Shown: piece by piece, positions 31,165 to 40,138 of the stretch
Layout of the letters: each line of letters begins with the position of its first letter
How positions within the stretch are numbered: position 1 is the first letter of the stretch
DNA from: Tritrichomonas musculus
Lineage: Eukaryota; Parabasalia; Tritrichomonadida; Tritrichomonadidae
Direction: 5' to 3'
Length of the DNA stretch: 64,000 bases
Assembly: GCA_039105265.1 (NCBI GenBank)
Contig: JAPFFF010000007.1
Coordinates: 1,550,001-1,614,000 of the forward strand
Position numbers and translations under genes: made by a program
Notes under the pieces: generated by a model
What the model was told of the DNA's origin: nothing
The model's input: only the letters and a program-made list of their open reading frames with translations
Databases searched by the model: none

Positions 31165-32952
31165 TTATTCAAGGTTTAAAGGATAAATATCGCTGGTATC
31201 CCACTTTTCAATCAAAGTTAGCATAAAATCGATGGCAATATCGGAATACCTAGAAACTTGGAATGGTTCTGTTATATCTTTAGGTTGAACAATATTTGGT
31301 GCAAACACAATAGCATAATTTTTTGAGTTCATTTTTGTCTGCTCTTGGTGTGTTGACAATTCCTGTAGAAAACCTATGAGATATTTTAATACATTATAAT
31401 GTGCAGGTGGAAGAGTGGCAATAAATTCAAAGTAAGTCTTTTTTTCATAGGTATCACTGAGAGCTCCAAGCATTGATACAGGGATAGTAGGGTCTGAAAG
31501 ATCACGGAACCAAAGTTTAAGGAGAGAAGCTAGATCATGAACGTTTGCTTTATCTAATGGGTCTTTTCCTCTGTTTAATTCATTCACCATTTCGTTTACT
31601 ATTCTCATATTTCCTGGTAATCTGAAAATACCTTCAACATTGCCTGCTTTTTTAAGATTTAATTGCTTAATTATTTCATATTCAACATAAGGAATTGGAC
31701 ATGAACCATGGGCTTTTCTTTGATTCCATATCTGCTCATATATTGAAACTCCGAATGTCATTGTTGATTTCTCAGGTGCTTGAGGGAATAAAGTAACATA
31801 ATTAGGTGGTAAATCTTTCAATGGCTTTCCAATAGCACACCTGGACGAAAAACGAATAAAAGTAAACTGAATTATACTTGCACATTTACTATCTTTATTT
31901 TGCGATTCTTGTGCAATATGCGATTTAATCCAAACTTCTGCATTTCTCGATGAAGGAAAAATTGTTGCAATTATTAAAAATAAGTCCCAAGTTCGTTTTT
32001 CACAATCGTGGTTTGGGTTCCCTCTGGTTTGCTTGATAAGTTGAAAATAAACTTCATCTCTAAGTTGAGGATTATCCATGAGAATCTGAACAAGTTCTGT
32101 AGCTGCTAAGTTTGCATTTTTAGAAGGTACTATTCCAGAATATGTTAGAATTAGCTTAAAGCAGCGCACAGAATTCTTTATGAATTTTTTATCTTCTGAT
32201 TGTGTCAAAGATGTTTCAATTGGCTTATTTGAATATTGGGTAACTTTGTTCATGTCAACCTTTGTTTTTTTGAATATTCTTTTATGATGCGTTCTGAAAA
32301 ATTGTTTTGCATAATCTTCAATTTGGAATTTATGAATTTCATCTTTTAAATCTTGAGGCAAATATGCTGCTTCACCGTTATTTGGAGCTGGATAAAAAGA
32401 TCTAACTTTAATTTGCGTTGAATGGCTATCATCTTTTGCTTTTTCTTTCATATTAATTACCTCATCAGGAAAATCTAATTGTAATTTTGTTCCATGAGAT
32501 GATTTGCTTGGCTTTAATGAATTTGGATATGATTGTTGCGATTTGAGTGGAGGCTTAGTATTTGTTCCTTGATCATTAATATCATCATCATTTATAACAT
32601 TATCGTAATTATTATTACCGTTATTATTATTATCGTTATAATTATCATTTTGGCTTGTAATATTTTCTTCACTGCTTTGAGTATTAGCATTGACATTGGA
32701 ATGTGTGTTGGTATCACTGCTGACTTGTTCAGTAATTTCTTCAATTAATGAACGAGTTGCAGGATCAAATATTTTTCCTTTCTTTGGGACTTTGTAAGTT
32801 GATTCACCAGTTTGACTATGATAATAGTAAGGTGTATGTGAATCATCATAATACAAAAAAAAACAATCAGTTTGATCGTTCGAGGTTTCGGTCATATATG
32901 ATAGATTCTTTTCAAAGTCTTGAAATGATATCACAACAATTGAATTGTCCAT
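31165..32952 (-). CDS. WW-MyTH4-RhoGAP protein (ARHGAP39/Vilse-like)
   Basis: A 595-residue protein. Residues 30-60 look like a WW domain (PYYYHSQTGESTYKVP), but both signature tryptophans are replaced by aromatic residues. Residues 75-160 are low-complexity and Asn-rich. MyTH4 spans about 210-385 (YSGIVPSKNANLAATELVQI, then RDEVYFQLIKQTRGNP). RhoGAP spans about 400-590: the arginine finger is in GIFRLPGN (R444), followed by DLASLLKLWFRDLSDPTIP and NYAIVFAPNIV. This domain order is that of ARHGAP39/Vilse, which inactivates Rac/Cdc42-type GTPases. The intact arginine finger argues for GAP activity. The stop overlaps UAAA. Confidence 0.85.
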   Translation of the reverse strand: MDNSIVVISFQDFEKNLSYMTETSNDQTDCFFLYYDDSHTPYYYHSQTGESTYKVPKKGKIFDPATRSLIEEITEQVSSDTNTHSNVNANTQSSEENITSQNDNYNDNNNNGNNNYDNVINDDDINDQGTNTKPPLKSQQSYPNSLKPSKSSHGTKLQLDFPDEVINMKEKAKDDSHSTQIKVRSFYPAPNNGEAAYLPQDLKDEIHKFQIEDYAKQFFRTHHKRIFKKTKVDMNKVTQYSNKPIETSLTQSEDKKFIKNSVRCFKLILTYSGIVPSKNANLAATELVQILMDNPQLRDEVYFQLIKQTRGNPNHDCEKRTWDLFLIIATIFPSSRNAEVWIKSHIAQESQNKDSKCASIIQFTFIRFSSRCAIGKPLKDLPPNYVTLFPQAPEKSTMTFGVSIYEQIWNQRKAHGSCPIPYVEYEIIKQLNLKKAGNVEGIFRLPGNMRIVNEMVNELNRGKDPLDKANVHDLASLLKLWFRDLSDPTIPVSMLGALSDTYEKKTYFEFIATLPPAHYNVLKYLIGFLQELSTHQEQTKMNSKNYAIVFAPNIVQPKDITEPFQVSRYSDIAIDFMLTLIEKWDTSDIYPLNLE

Positions 32953-33779
32953 AAAAATTCATCTAAACGATCATTTAAATAAAAATTTATGAATATATCA
33001 TAAACGAAAAAAATAAAATTATTTAAATAATATCAAAAAAAGAAGATTTCTTGGTGATAGAAAACTATCTTTCATGATTCAATTTATTATTCAAACTAAT
33101 ATAATTATTTCAATTTGTTAACAATTTTTTGAGAAAAAAACTTTATAAGTTAAAAAAAAATACTATATATACTTTAGGTGATTATATAATAAAAAAAATA
33201 TTTTGGAATTTTATTATTATTGAAAATATTTTATTTTTTCTTTGATGGTTCGAATTGAAAAAGTGAAAATTATTATAGTATAAACAAAAAGTTGTTTTTA
33301 ATTCAATTATTTTATGCAAACCTCATTCAATTCTTTTCAGTCTTTATTCAATATTCTGTATATTGCTTTTTATAATTTGAAAAAGAAAAAGCGATTTCAA
33401 TAGGACATTAGAGAGAATAGTTTATTACAGTTATTTGACAAGTATTAAAAAGAATCATATATTTCAAAAAAAAAAAATGGTAGTTTATTTTTTTTATTTT
33501 TGGTGAAATAATATAGGTATTAGCCCAGAAAAAGTCGAACTTTTCCAAGGGGAAAGTGTTCATTTGGTTTCAAAATTGAAAACTGTTTATATCATTAATT
33601 GTATAAGATAAATTTAGACTCATAACTTAGGTTCAGGATTTTTTTTGATCAAAGTAAAATTCCAAAATGTTTACCACTGAGCAAATTGTTTAAGCAATAT
33701 AAATTATTTAGTAATCAAAAACAAATTATTAATATAAATTATATTATTCATTATTTCAAATAAATATATCATTTTAGAA
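32953..33779. other. Intergenic region downstream of helicase gene
   Basis: 827 bp without a gene; it separates the RhoGAP and helicase genes. GATCGTTTAGAT on the minus strand (32961-32972) lies just upstream of the RhoGAP start. A GGTTCGAATT word at about 33246 is not part of a tRNA. Confidence 0.7.
32961..32972 (-). promoter_or_regulatory. GATCGTTTAGAT motif upstream of RhoGAP gene
   Basis: On the gene's strand GATCGTTTAGAT lies 9-20 bp before the ATG. It shares the CGTTTA(C/G) core with several neighbouring genes. Confidence 0.35.
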
Positions 33780-35117
33780 TTATTCATTTTCCTCTTCTTC
33801 TTCACTTTCATCTTCCTGAGCATTTTTAATGTCTTTTGCTTTTTTCCCAACTCGCACTTTTAATTTGTCGATTCTTTTTGTAATTTCATAATATCTATTA
33901 TTTAGAAAGCGTTTGATGTCAGCTTTTGCTAAAATTGGACTTGATCCATCAATTTTGGAAACAACACTTCTAAAAACCTCTAATTCAGATTCAAGTAAAA
34001 ACGTAATACAAATTCCGTCTGCACCACCTCGAGCAGTTCTTCCCATCCTATGTACATAAGTTCGAGACGTATATGGCATATCATAATTTACAACAGCATT
34101 TAAAAATGGTAAATCAACACCACGAGCAAGAGAATCTGTGGCAATAATTAGTCTTGATTGACCTTCAGTTATATTTTCAAGAGCCTTTTTACGCTGCAAA
34201 TTTGATGAAGAAGAAGAAAATTCAATGACGGATAAGGATGGGTTAAGCATAGACATAATTGAAGCTAATGTAACACTACGTTTAGTTGTTGATACAAAAC
34301 AAAGAACAAATTTGAGCTTATCGCATATTGCAAGTAACGCAGCTGTTTTATCAACTTTTTCGAGAACAATAAATTGTTCTGATATTCCTTGAGGAACAAC
34401 ATAACGTGATCTATCAGAAGCTACAAGGGTAATTGGCGCATACATTCTAAAATCTTCAGATTGTTTTGAATTTCTTGACAAAGTTGCAGAACATAAAATT
34501 TTTCGAATTTTTCGATCAGGTGGAGGTGAGCATTTAATAGGAACACTAAACTTTGATGCTACTTTTCCACTTTCAAGAGAATTCTGAACATGATCAAGCC
34601 AGTTTTCTAGAGGTTGATTCAAAATTAAATCGCCTTCATCAAGAACAATGATTTCAACAAATCTGAGCAAAGTATTATCGACTTCAACCAAATAAGATGA
34701 TAATCCAGATGCTGATGCGATCAAAATATCGTAGGATCTTCCTTTTTTTTTTGCTCCAGCGTTTTGCGATGTTGAAAGAACTGAAACTGAAAGATTACTA
34801 TTTTTAATGAGTCGAGATGCAACGTTAAATACTTGAGTTGCTAACTCTCTGTTTGGAACGACGATTAAAGCACGAATTCGAGGAACCACTCGCTTATATA
34901 AAGAAGAAATAATTGGTATAAGATAAGATAATGTTTTACCACTACCTGTAGGATATCCAATTGCGAGATCTGAAGTTGTTGTAAAAAAATGAGAAATTAC
35001 TGCAACTTGAACCCTAAATGGTGTCTCATATTCATTACTTTTTAAATTTTCAATTAAAAACTGAGGAATACCAGGAAGGTCGGACCACTGAGTACTTTCT
35101 TCTTCATCACCATCCAT
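33780..35117 (-). CDS. DDX51/Dbp6-like DEAD-box RNA helicase
   Basis: A 445-residue helicase counted from the ATG at 35117; the open frame continues upstream to 35180 without another ATG. Motifs in order: TPFRVQ (Q-region equivalent), GYPTGSGKT (motif I, 54-62), VPNREL (Ia), LDEGD (motif II, 159-163), CSATLS (III), FVSTTKR (IV), ATDSLARGVDLP (V) and HRMGRTARGG (VI). The spacing and ISEQFIVLEK/VLCF stretches resemble DDX51/Dbp6, which act in 60S subunit assembly. Motif II reads D-E-G-D rather than D-E-A-D; the metal- and ATP-contacting residues remain, so activity is likely. The C-terminus is acidic. The start lies only 97 bp from the FAM21 stop codon. Confidence 0.85.
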   Translation of the reverse strand: MDGDEEESTQWSDLPGIPQFLIENLKSNEYETPFRVQVAVISHFFTTTSDLAIGYPTGSGKTLSYLIPIISSLYKRVVPRIRALIVVPNRELATQVFNVASRLIKNSNLSVSVLSTSQNAGAKKKGRSYDILIASASGLSSYLVEVDNTLLRFVEIIVLDEGDLILNQPLENWLDHVQNSLESGKVASKFSVPIKCSPPPDRKIRKILCSATLSRNSKQSEDFRMYAPITLVASDRSRYVVPQGISEQFIVLEKVDKTAALLAICDKLKFVLCFVSTTKRSVTLASIMSMLNPSLSVIEFSSSSSNLQRKKALENITEGQSRLIIATDSLARGVDLPFLNAVVNYDMPYTSRTYVHRMGRTARGGADGICITFLLESELEVFRSVVSKIDGSSPILAKADIKRFLNNRYYEITKRIDKLKVRVGKKAKDIKNAQEDESEEEEENE

Positions 35118-35213
35118 TCTAAAGCTAAATATGTCCTCAAAATAATTGTTAATAAAGGAATGATCAGACCAAATATACAAAGAAAATATTGATTAAAAAA
35201 ATTGAATGTTTAT

Positions 35214-38200
35214 TTAGTCATCGAAAAGGCTTGTTGTTTTCTTAGCTGCTGGCTTCTTTGCTGGAGCACCGAAATCATCATCATCGAATAGGCTTGTTTT
35301 CTTAGCTGCTGGCTTAGCAGCTGGTTTCTTTGCTGGGGCACCAAAATCATCGTCATCATCAAATAATCCTCCACCTTTCTTAGCTGCAGGTTTAGCAGGA
35401 GAAGCAGGTTTCTTTACTGGCTTAGCTAATTCTTCATCATCATCAAATAGTCCTCCTTTCTTGGCTGGTGCAGGTTTTTCAGCTGGTTTCTTAGCGGCAA
35501 TTGGCTCATCATCATCAAATAATCCGCCTCCTTTCTTAGCTGCTGGCTTAGCAGGAGAAGCGGCCTTCTTTGGTGCGACTGGTTCATCATCATCAAACAA
35601 TCCACCACTTTTCTTGGGAGCTGCTGCTGCTGGGGCTGGGGCTGCTGGTTTGGCTGGTGCGTCTCCTTTTGCATCTTCATTCAAAGCTGTTGGTTTCCTA
35701 CGAGTTGGTGCTGCCCTCCTCTTTGCTGTTGCTGCGATTGCTTGGACTGGTTTATCGTCGTTTTCTGCTTCTTTTTCACCTTCAATTGATGTTGCATTTG
35801 CAAGTGAATCACTTGCATCAGCAGTTTCTTCTGCAGCTGCTGCCTTCTTCTTTGGAATTGGTGCACCCATCATGCCTCCCATTGGGATGTTTCCTAATTT
35901 TCCAGCAAGTGCTGCAATTCCGCCACTTGCAAGTTTGCTGACTTTTGGTGCTTCTTTCTTGGCTGGTGCTTCTTCGTCTCCCTTTGGTTCTTCTGGTTTA
36001 GCTGGTTCTTCTGGTTTTGGTGCTTCTGCTGGCTTCTTTGGTGCAACTGGTTCATCTTCATCAAACAATCCTCCTTTCTTGGCGGCTGGTTTAGCTGGAG
36101 ATGCTGGTTTCTTTGGTGCAACTGGTTCATCTTCATCAAATAATCCTCCTTTCTTGGCTGCTGGTTTAGCTGGAGATGCTGGTTTCTTTGCTGCTACTGG
36201 TTCGTCTTCATCAAATAAGCCTCCTTTCTTGGCGGCTGGTTTTTCTGCTGCTGGTTTCTTTGCTGCTACTGGTTCATCATCATCGAATAAGCCTCCTTTC
36301 TTAGCTGCTGGTTTGGCTGCTGCTGGCTTCTTTGCAGCAATTGGTTCATCATCATCGAATAAGCCTCCTTTCTTGGCGGCTGGCTTAGCAGCTGGTTTCT
36401 TGGCTGCTATTGGTTCATCATCATCGAATAAGCCTCCTTTCTTGGCGGCTGGCTTGGCAGCTGGTTTTTCTTCTGTTGCTGGTTTCTCTTCTGTTGCTGG
36501 CTTTTCTTCTGCTGTGGGTTTCTTTGCTCCTCCTAAAACGTCATCATCATTGAATAAGCCTCCTTTCTTGGCGGCTGGTTTAGCTGCTGGCTTCTTTGCA
36601 GATCCTCCTAATATATCATCATCACCAAAGAGTCCGCCTTTCTTAGCAGCTGGTTTAGCTGCTGGCTTCTTTGAAGATGAATCTCCAAGTAAATCACTAT
36701 TATCACCAAATAATGATGCTTTCTTGGCTGGAGCTTTCTTTGCTGGAGCTTCCTTCTTTTCTTCCTTCTTTGGCTCTTCTTTCTTTGGTTCTGCTTTCTT
36801 GGTGACTCCTCCAAGTGGATCATCGTCATCATCAATAACTGTCATCTTTGATGATGATTTCTTTGCTGGTGCTGGTTCTACATCTCCAAAGAGTGATGCA
36901 GATGCTGGCTTCTTGGCTGCTGGCTTTTTGGCTCCTGGTTTAGCTCCGGCTTTTGCAGGTGGTTTGGTGCCTGCTTTAGCTGCTGGTTTTTTGGCTGGTT
37001 CTGCATCATCGAAAAGACCTCCTGATGCTTTCTTGGCTGCTGGTTTCTTAGCTGGTTCTGCATCATCGAAAAGACCTCCTGATGCTTTCTTTGCAGCTGG
37101 CTTTTTGGCTGGTTCAGCATCATCGAAAAGACCTCCTGATGCTTTCTTGGCTGCTGGTTTCTTAGCTGGTTCTGCATCATCGAAAAGACCTCCTGATGCT
37201 TTCTTTGCAGCTGGCTTTTTAGCTGGTTCGGCATCACCGAAAAGTCCGCCTGCTGAAGCTTTCTTTGCAGCTGGTTTTTTGGCTGGTTCAGCATCGCCAA
37301 AAAGACCTCCTGATGCTTTCTTTGCAGCTGGTTTCTTAGCTGGTTCAGCATCACCGAAAAGTCCACCTGCTGAAGCTTTCTTTTTGGCTGGTTCTGGATT
37401 ATCGAAAAGGCCTCCTCCTGCTTTCTTGGCTGGTTTTGAAGCAGAAGCATCACCAAAGAGACCTGATGCTGCTTTCTTTGTTGCTCCACCTTTCTTTGCT
37501 GCTCCTCCTGCTGCGGCCTTCTTCTTAGGAGCTCCTGCTGGTGCATCTCCAAAGAGACTGTTTGTTGATGCTGCACTTTTCTTGGCTCCTGCACCTTTCT
37601 TAGCTGGAGCTTTCTTTCCTTGTGGGCTATCAAACAATCCGCCTCCTGCGGCTGCATCATCAAAGAGTCCTCCTGCTTTCTTCTTCTTTGGTCCTCCTGC
37701 TGGAGCATCAAAAAGACCTCCTGCCTTTGCTCCTTTCTTCTTATTTCCTCCTTTGCTATCACCAAAGAGGCCTCCACCATCTGCATTGTCGAATAATGAG
37801 TTGGCCTTCTTTTTGGCTGGCTTCTTCTTGGCTGTAATTGATGCTGGTTGTTCATCGCCAAAGAGATCTGAAGCTGCGCCTGATGGTGTTCCTTTTGTTA
37901 ATGCTTCATCATTAAATAAGTCATCTTTAGGAATATCTGTTGAAAATAGAGAAGACTTTTGTTGAGCTTGCTTCTTCTTCTTTGGAGCTGGCTTGGCTGC
38001 TTCTCCAGATTCTTCTGGTTTGGCTTCTGGTGTTTCTGTAGGGCTAGGGCCAAAGAGATCGTCATTGCTCGTTTGTTTCTCTTGCTTTGATTCTTCAAAT
38101 GCAGAATCGAAAATGGAATTCTTCTTCTTTCCTTTTTTGCCCTTCTTAGGTGCTGGTTCGCTAAATAGATCGTTTGCAGCAGTATCATCAGCTGCGATAT

Positions 38201-39368
38201 CAAATATTGATGCTTTGGCTTTACCTCCTTTTTTCTTTCCACTTGAAGGTGTTGATTCAAAAAGTGGGGCTGCATCACCACCGTCGTTATCATCAAAGAT
38301 AGAGATTGGTTTCTTCTTTTTAGGTGCATCTGATGTTTCTTCAAAGAGGCTGCCTCCACCTTTATTACCACCAAAGAGATCATCGTCTTGATCAAAGAGT
38401 ATACTTTTTGGCTTTGATGGGGTTTCATCGAAAAGACCACTTGAGTCAGCTGGTGGGGCACCGCCTGGTGGGGGTGGTGGTGGTGGTGGTGGCGGCGGCG
38501 GCGGCGGTACTCCATCTTCACCTAAAGGAAGTTCTTCACCTGTTGGTGCTGCCGGTTGGTCTTCACCTGCTGGTGCATCTGGTGTAGGTTCATTGATTGG
38601 TTCTGGAGGTGGTGGAAGAGGTTTGGTAAACGAACAAGTAATAAGTGGATGATTAATATCGGCTTGCATCGGGTTGGCTTTTATATGATCAATTGTAATT
38701 TTGAAAGCGTTCGTAAATTTGGGTATGACATATTGACGAATTGCTTCTTGAGCATTAAGCGGGGGTGGCTCTTCTGATTCTGTAGATGGCAAATCTGCTG
38801 CTTCATCGGGAGCTTCGATACGTCTTTCGACAAATTGGTTCAAGCACAAAACATCAAGAGATCCATATGCATTGTTAACTTGAGTTTCTGCAGCATCAAG
38901 AGCTGTCATGAGACCTTCAAGCTCACGCTGAGTATTTCGTGTTTTTTCGAATATTCTTTCAGAGAAATCTTTTAAGAAATGGAAAAATCCTGAATCTGCC
39001 GCAAGTGTCCATTGCTGTGTTCGAGCTGCTTCTTCCATTTGTTCGATTGTCCATGCTTCTTCAGATGAATAATCAAACCCAGGTATTTGTGCAGAACCTC
39101 CTCCGTCTGTTGATGATGGAGGAGGAGGAGGCGGTGGCGGTGCATCTCCTCCTGATGATGAAGGCGGCGGAGGTGGAGGAGGAGGTGGTGCACTTGAACC
39201 TGATGATGAAGAAAAGTTGTCTGATTTTGGAGCGTTATCCATCATTGCTTGGAATTTTGGATTTACTTTAAATTTCATTTGTGGTGTACTCGAACTAGGT
39301 GGCGGAGGTGGTGGGGGAGGTGGCGGAGGTGGTGGCGGCGGTGGCGGTGGGGGTGGTGGGACTGACAT
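35214..39368 (-). CDS. WASH complex subunit FAM21/WASHC2 homologue
   Basis: A 1384-residue protein. Residues 4-24 are an unbroken run of about 21 prolines, with two more proline runs by residue 85. Residues about 100-250 match the FAM21 head: WTLAADSGFFHFLKDFSERI, then LNQFVERRIEAPDE (FAM21: NTQFIENRVYDEE). A further proline run lies near residue 300. From there to the end is a low-complexity tail with dozens of Leu/Ile-Phe-acidic motifs (SLFGD, GLFDDDEP, SIFDD) spaced by Lys/Ala/Pro-rich linkers. In animals such LFa motifs of the FAM21 tail bind the retromer subunit VPS35, bringing WASH actin nucleation to endosomes. The N-terminal polyproline is not a feature of animal FAM21. Composition is much GC-richer than the neighbours. 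The stop overlaps UAAA. Head and tail together make the call good. Confidence 0.8.
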   Translation of the reverse strand: MSVPPPPPPPPPPPPPPPPPPPPPSSSTPQMKFKVNPKFQAMMDNAPKSDNFSSSSGSSAPPPPPPPPPSSSGGDAPPPPPPPPSSTDGGGSAQIPGFDYSSEEAWTIEQMEEAARTQQWTLAADSGFFHFLKDFSERIFEKTRNTQRELEGLMTALDAAETQVNNAYGSLDVLCLNQFVERRIEAPDEAADLPSTESEEPPPLNAQEAIRQYVIPKFTNAFKITIDHIKANPMQADINHPLITCSFTKPLPPPPEPINEPTPDAPAGEDQPAAPTGEELPLGEDGVPPPPPPPPPPPPPPGGAPPADSSGLFDETPSKPKSILFDQDDDLFGGNKGGGSLFEETSDAPKKKKPISIFDDNDGGDAAPLFESTPSSGKKKGGKAKASIFDIAADDTAANDLFSEPAPKKGKKGKKKNSIFDSAFEESKQEKQTSNDDLFGPSPTETPEAKPEESGEAAKPAPKKKKQAQQKSSLFSTDIPKDDLFNDEALTKGTPSGAASDLFGDEQPASITAKKKPAKKKANSLFDNADGGGLFGDSKGGNKKKGAKAGGLFDAPAGGPKKKKAGGLFDDAAAGGGLFDSPQGKKAPAKKGAGAKKSAASTNSLFGDAPAGAPKKKAAAGGAAKKGGATKKAASGLFGDASASKPAKKAGGGLFDNPEPAKKKASAGGLFGDAEPAKKPAAKKASGGLFGDAEPAKKPAAKKASAGGLFGDAEPAKKPAAKKASGGLFDDAEPAKKPAAKKASGGLFDDAEPAKKPAAKKASGGLFDDAEPAKKPAAKKASGGLFDDAEPAKKPAAKAGTKPPAKAGAKPGAKKPAAKKPASASLFGDVEPAPAKKSSSKMTVIDDDDDPLGGVTKKAEPKKEEPKKEEKKEAPAKKAPAKKASLFGDNSDLLGDSSSKKPAAKPAAKKGGLFGDDDILGGSAKKPAAKPAAKKGGLFNDDDVLGGAKKPTAEEKPATEEKPATEEKPAAKPAAKKGGLFDDDEPIAAKKPAAKPAAKKGGLFDDDEPIAAKKPAAAKPAAKKGGLFDDDEPVAAKKPAAEKPAAKKGGLFDEDEPVAAKKPASPAKPAAKKGGLFDEDEPVAPKKPASPAKPAAKKGGLFDEDEPVAPKKPAEAPKPEEPAKPEEPKGDEEAPAKKEAPKVSKLASGGIAALAGKLGNIPMGGMMGAPIPKKKAAAAEETADASDSLANATSIEGEKEAENDDKPVQAIAATAKRRAAPTRRKPTALNEDAKGDAPAKPAAPAPAAAAPKKSGGLFDDDEPVAPKKAASPAKPAAKKGGGLFDDDEPIAAKKPAEKPAPAKKGGLFDDDEELAKPVKKPASPAKPAAKKGGGLFDDDDDFGAPAKKPAAKPAAKKTSLFDDDDFGAPAKKPAAKKTTSLFDD
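36000..36470. repeat. Degenerate tandem coding repeats in FAM21 tail
   Basis: About seven direct repeats of roughly 60-70 bp encode units ending KGGLFDDDEP followed by Ala/Lys/Pro-rich linkers. Units vary in length and sequence, so the array is older or more tolerant than the 57-bp array further along. Confidence 0.7.
37003..37390. repeat. 57-bp tandem coding repeats in FAM21 tail
   Basis: Direct repeats with a 57-bp period (starts at about 37003, 37060, 37117, 37174 and 37231, then variants to 37390). Each encodes a 19-residue unit containing EPAKKPAAKKA and GGLFDD or GGLFGD. Neighbouring units are nearly identical at the DNA level, indicating recent expansion, so copy number probably varies between strains. 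Confidence 0.85.
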
Positions 39369-40138
39369 CTTTAATTAAAGATTTTGTTTTTTTATAAAAT
39401 CAAAATTAACCTTGAAGTGTGAATAATTTGAGAGCTTATTTCAAAATTCTATTGCAGTAATATTCTATTGATAATGAAATTTTATGTTTTCATCGATTTG
39501 CTATGATAGTCTCATTATGAAAAACTTAATCATATCAATATTTTAATATAATATTCATTATTTTTCATCTTTTTGCATCATAACTAGGAATTGATCATTT
39601 TGAATTCTATTGAATTTATAGCGTTTATGTGATATGCATGTGGAAATTGCATTAAAATCATTTATCATAAAAGAAAATCAAGTATTGTTTTAATAAGTCT
39701 AAAAAATGTCCAACTCATATATAATTTTTATAAAATCATTTTCTTTTATTTTTTCTGTATTTATAGAGTTTAAAATAGAAAATTATATTAATGAATTACT
39801 GATTTGAATAAAAATGTGAAAATCGATAAATTCCTGCCCAATATTGTTTGTTAGTATTTTTTAAAAGAGCAATCTATTGTTTCACCAAATTTCAAGGGAT
39901 GGTCACGGTTTATAAGCATTAAAATAAACTATTATTAGCAATTAAATTGATAAAAAATATTATAATACAAGCTTCGTTAATCTTTTTGACATTTCATTAA
40001 TAGTGTAAAAAATAACTTGTAATTGATATATTTTAAAATGGATTGTTATACAACATTGATAATAAATGAACAAAGTTTTTTTTCTCAAAATTTTGGCATT
40101 TTGCACCAATAAAATTATAGCAATATTTTGATTTTATA
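39369..40138. other. Divergent intergenic region
   Basis: 770 bp between the FAM21 start (minus) and the next gene (plus), with no gene inside. It should carry both promoters. A TCACA word lies about 55 nt upstream of the FAM21 ATG and fits the initiator consensus loosely; no other clear motif is seen. Confidence 0.65.

Noticed and set aside
33240-33260. GGTTCGAATT word resembling a tRNA T-loop
   Set aside because: The flanking bases do not form a T-stem, acceptor stem or anticodon arm; no tRNA was found in the window.
35118-35180. Upstream extension of the helicase frame
   Set aside because: The first codon of the open stretch is TTG; the first ATG is at 35117 and the family homology starts after it.
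35461-37965. An 834-codon open frame on the plus strand across the FAM21 gene
   Set aside because: It is the antisense of the Lys/Ala/Pro/LF repeat tail. The repeats avoid stops in several frames, and the resulting Phe/Ala/Ser/Gly repeats match no family.
36878-38521. Long minus-strand frames rich in Gln, Lys and Arg
   Set aside because: They are shifted frames of the same FAM21 repeats, without a domain.
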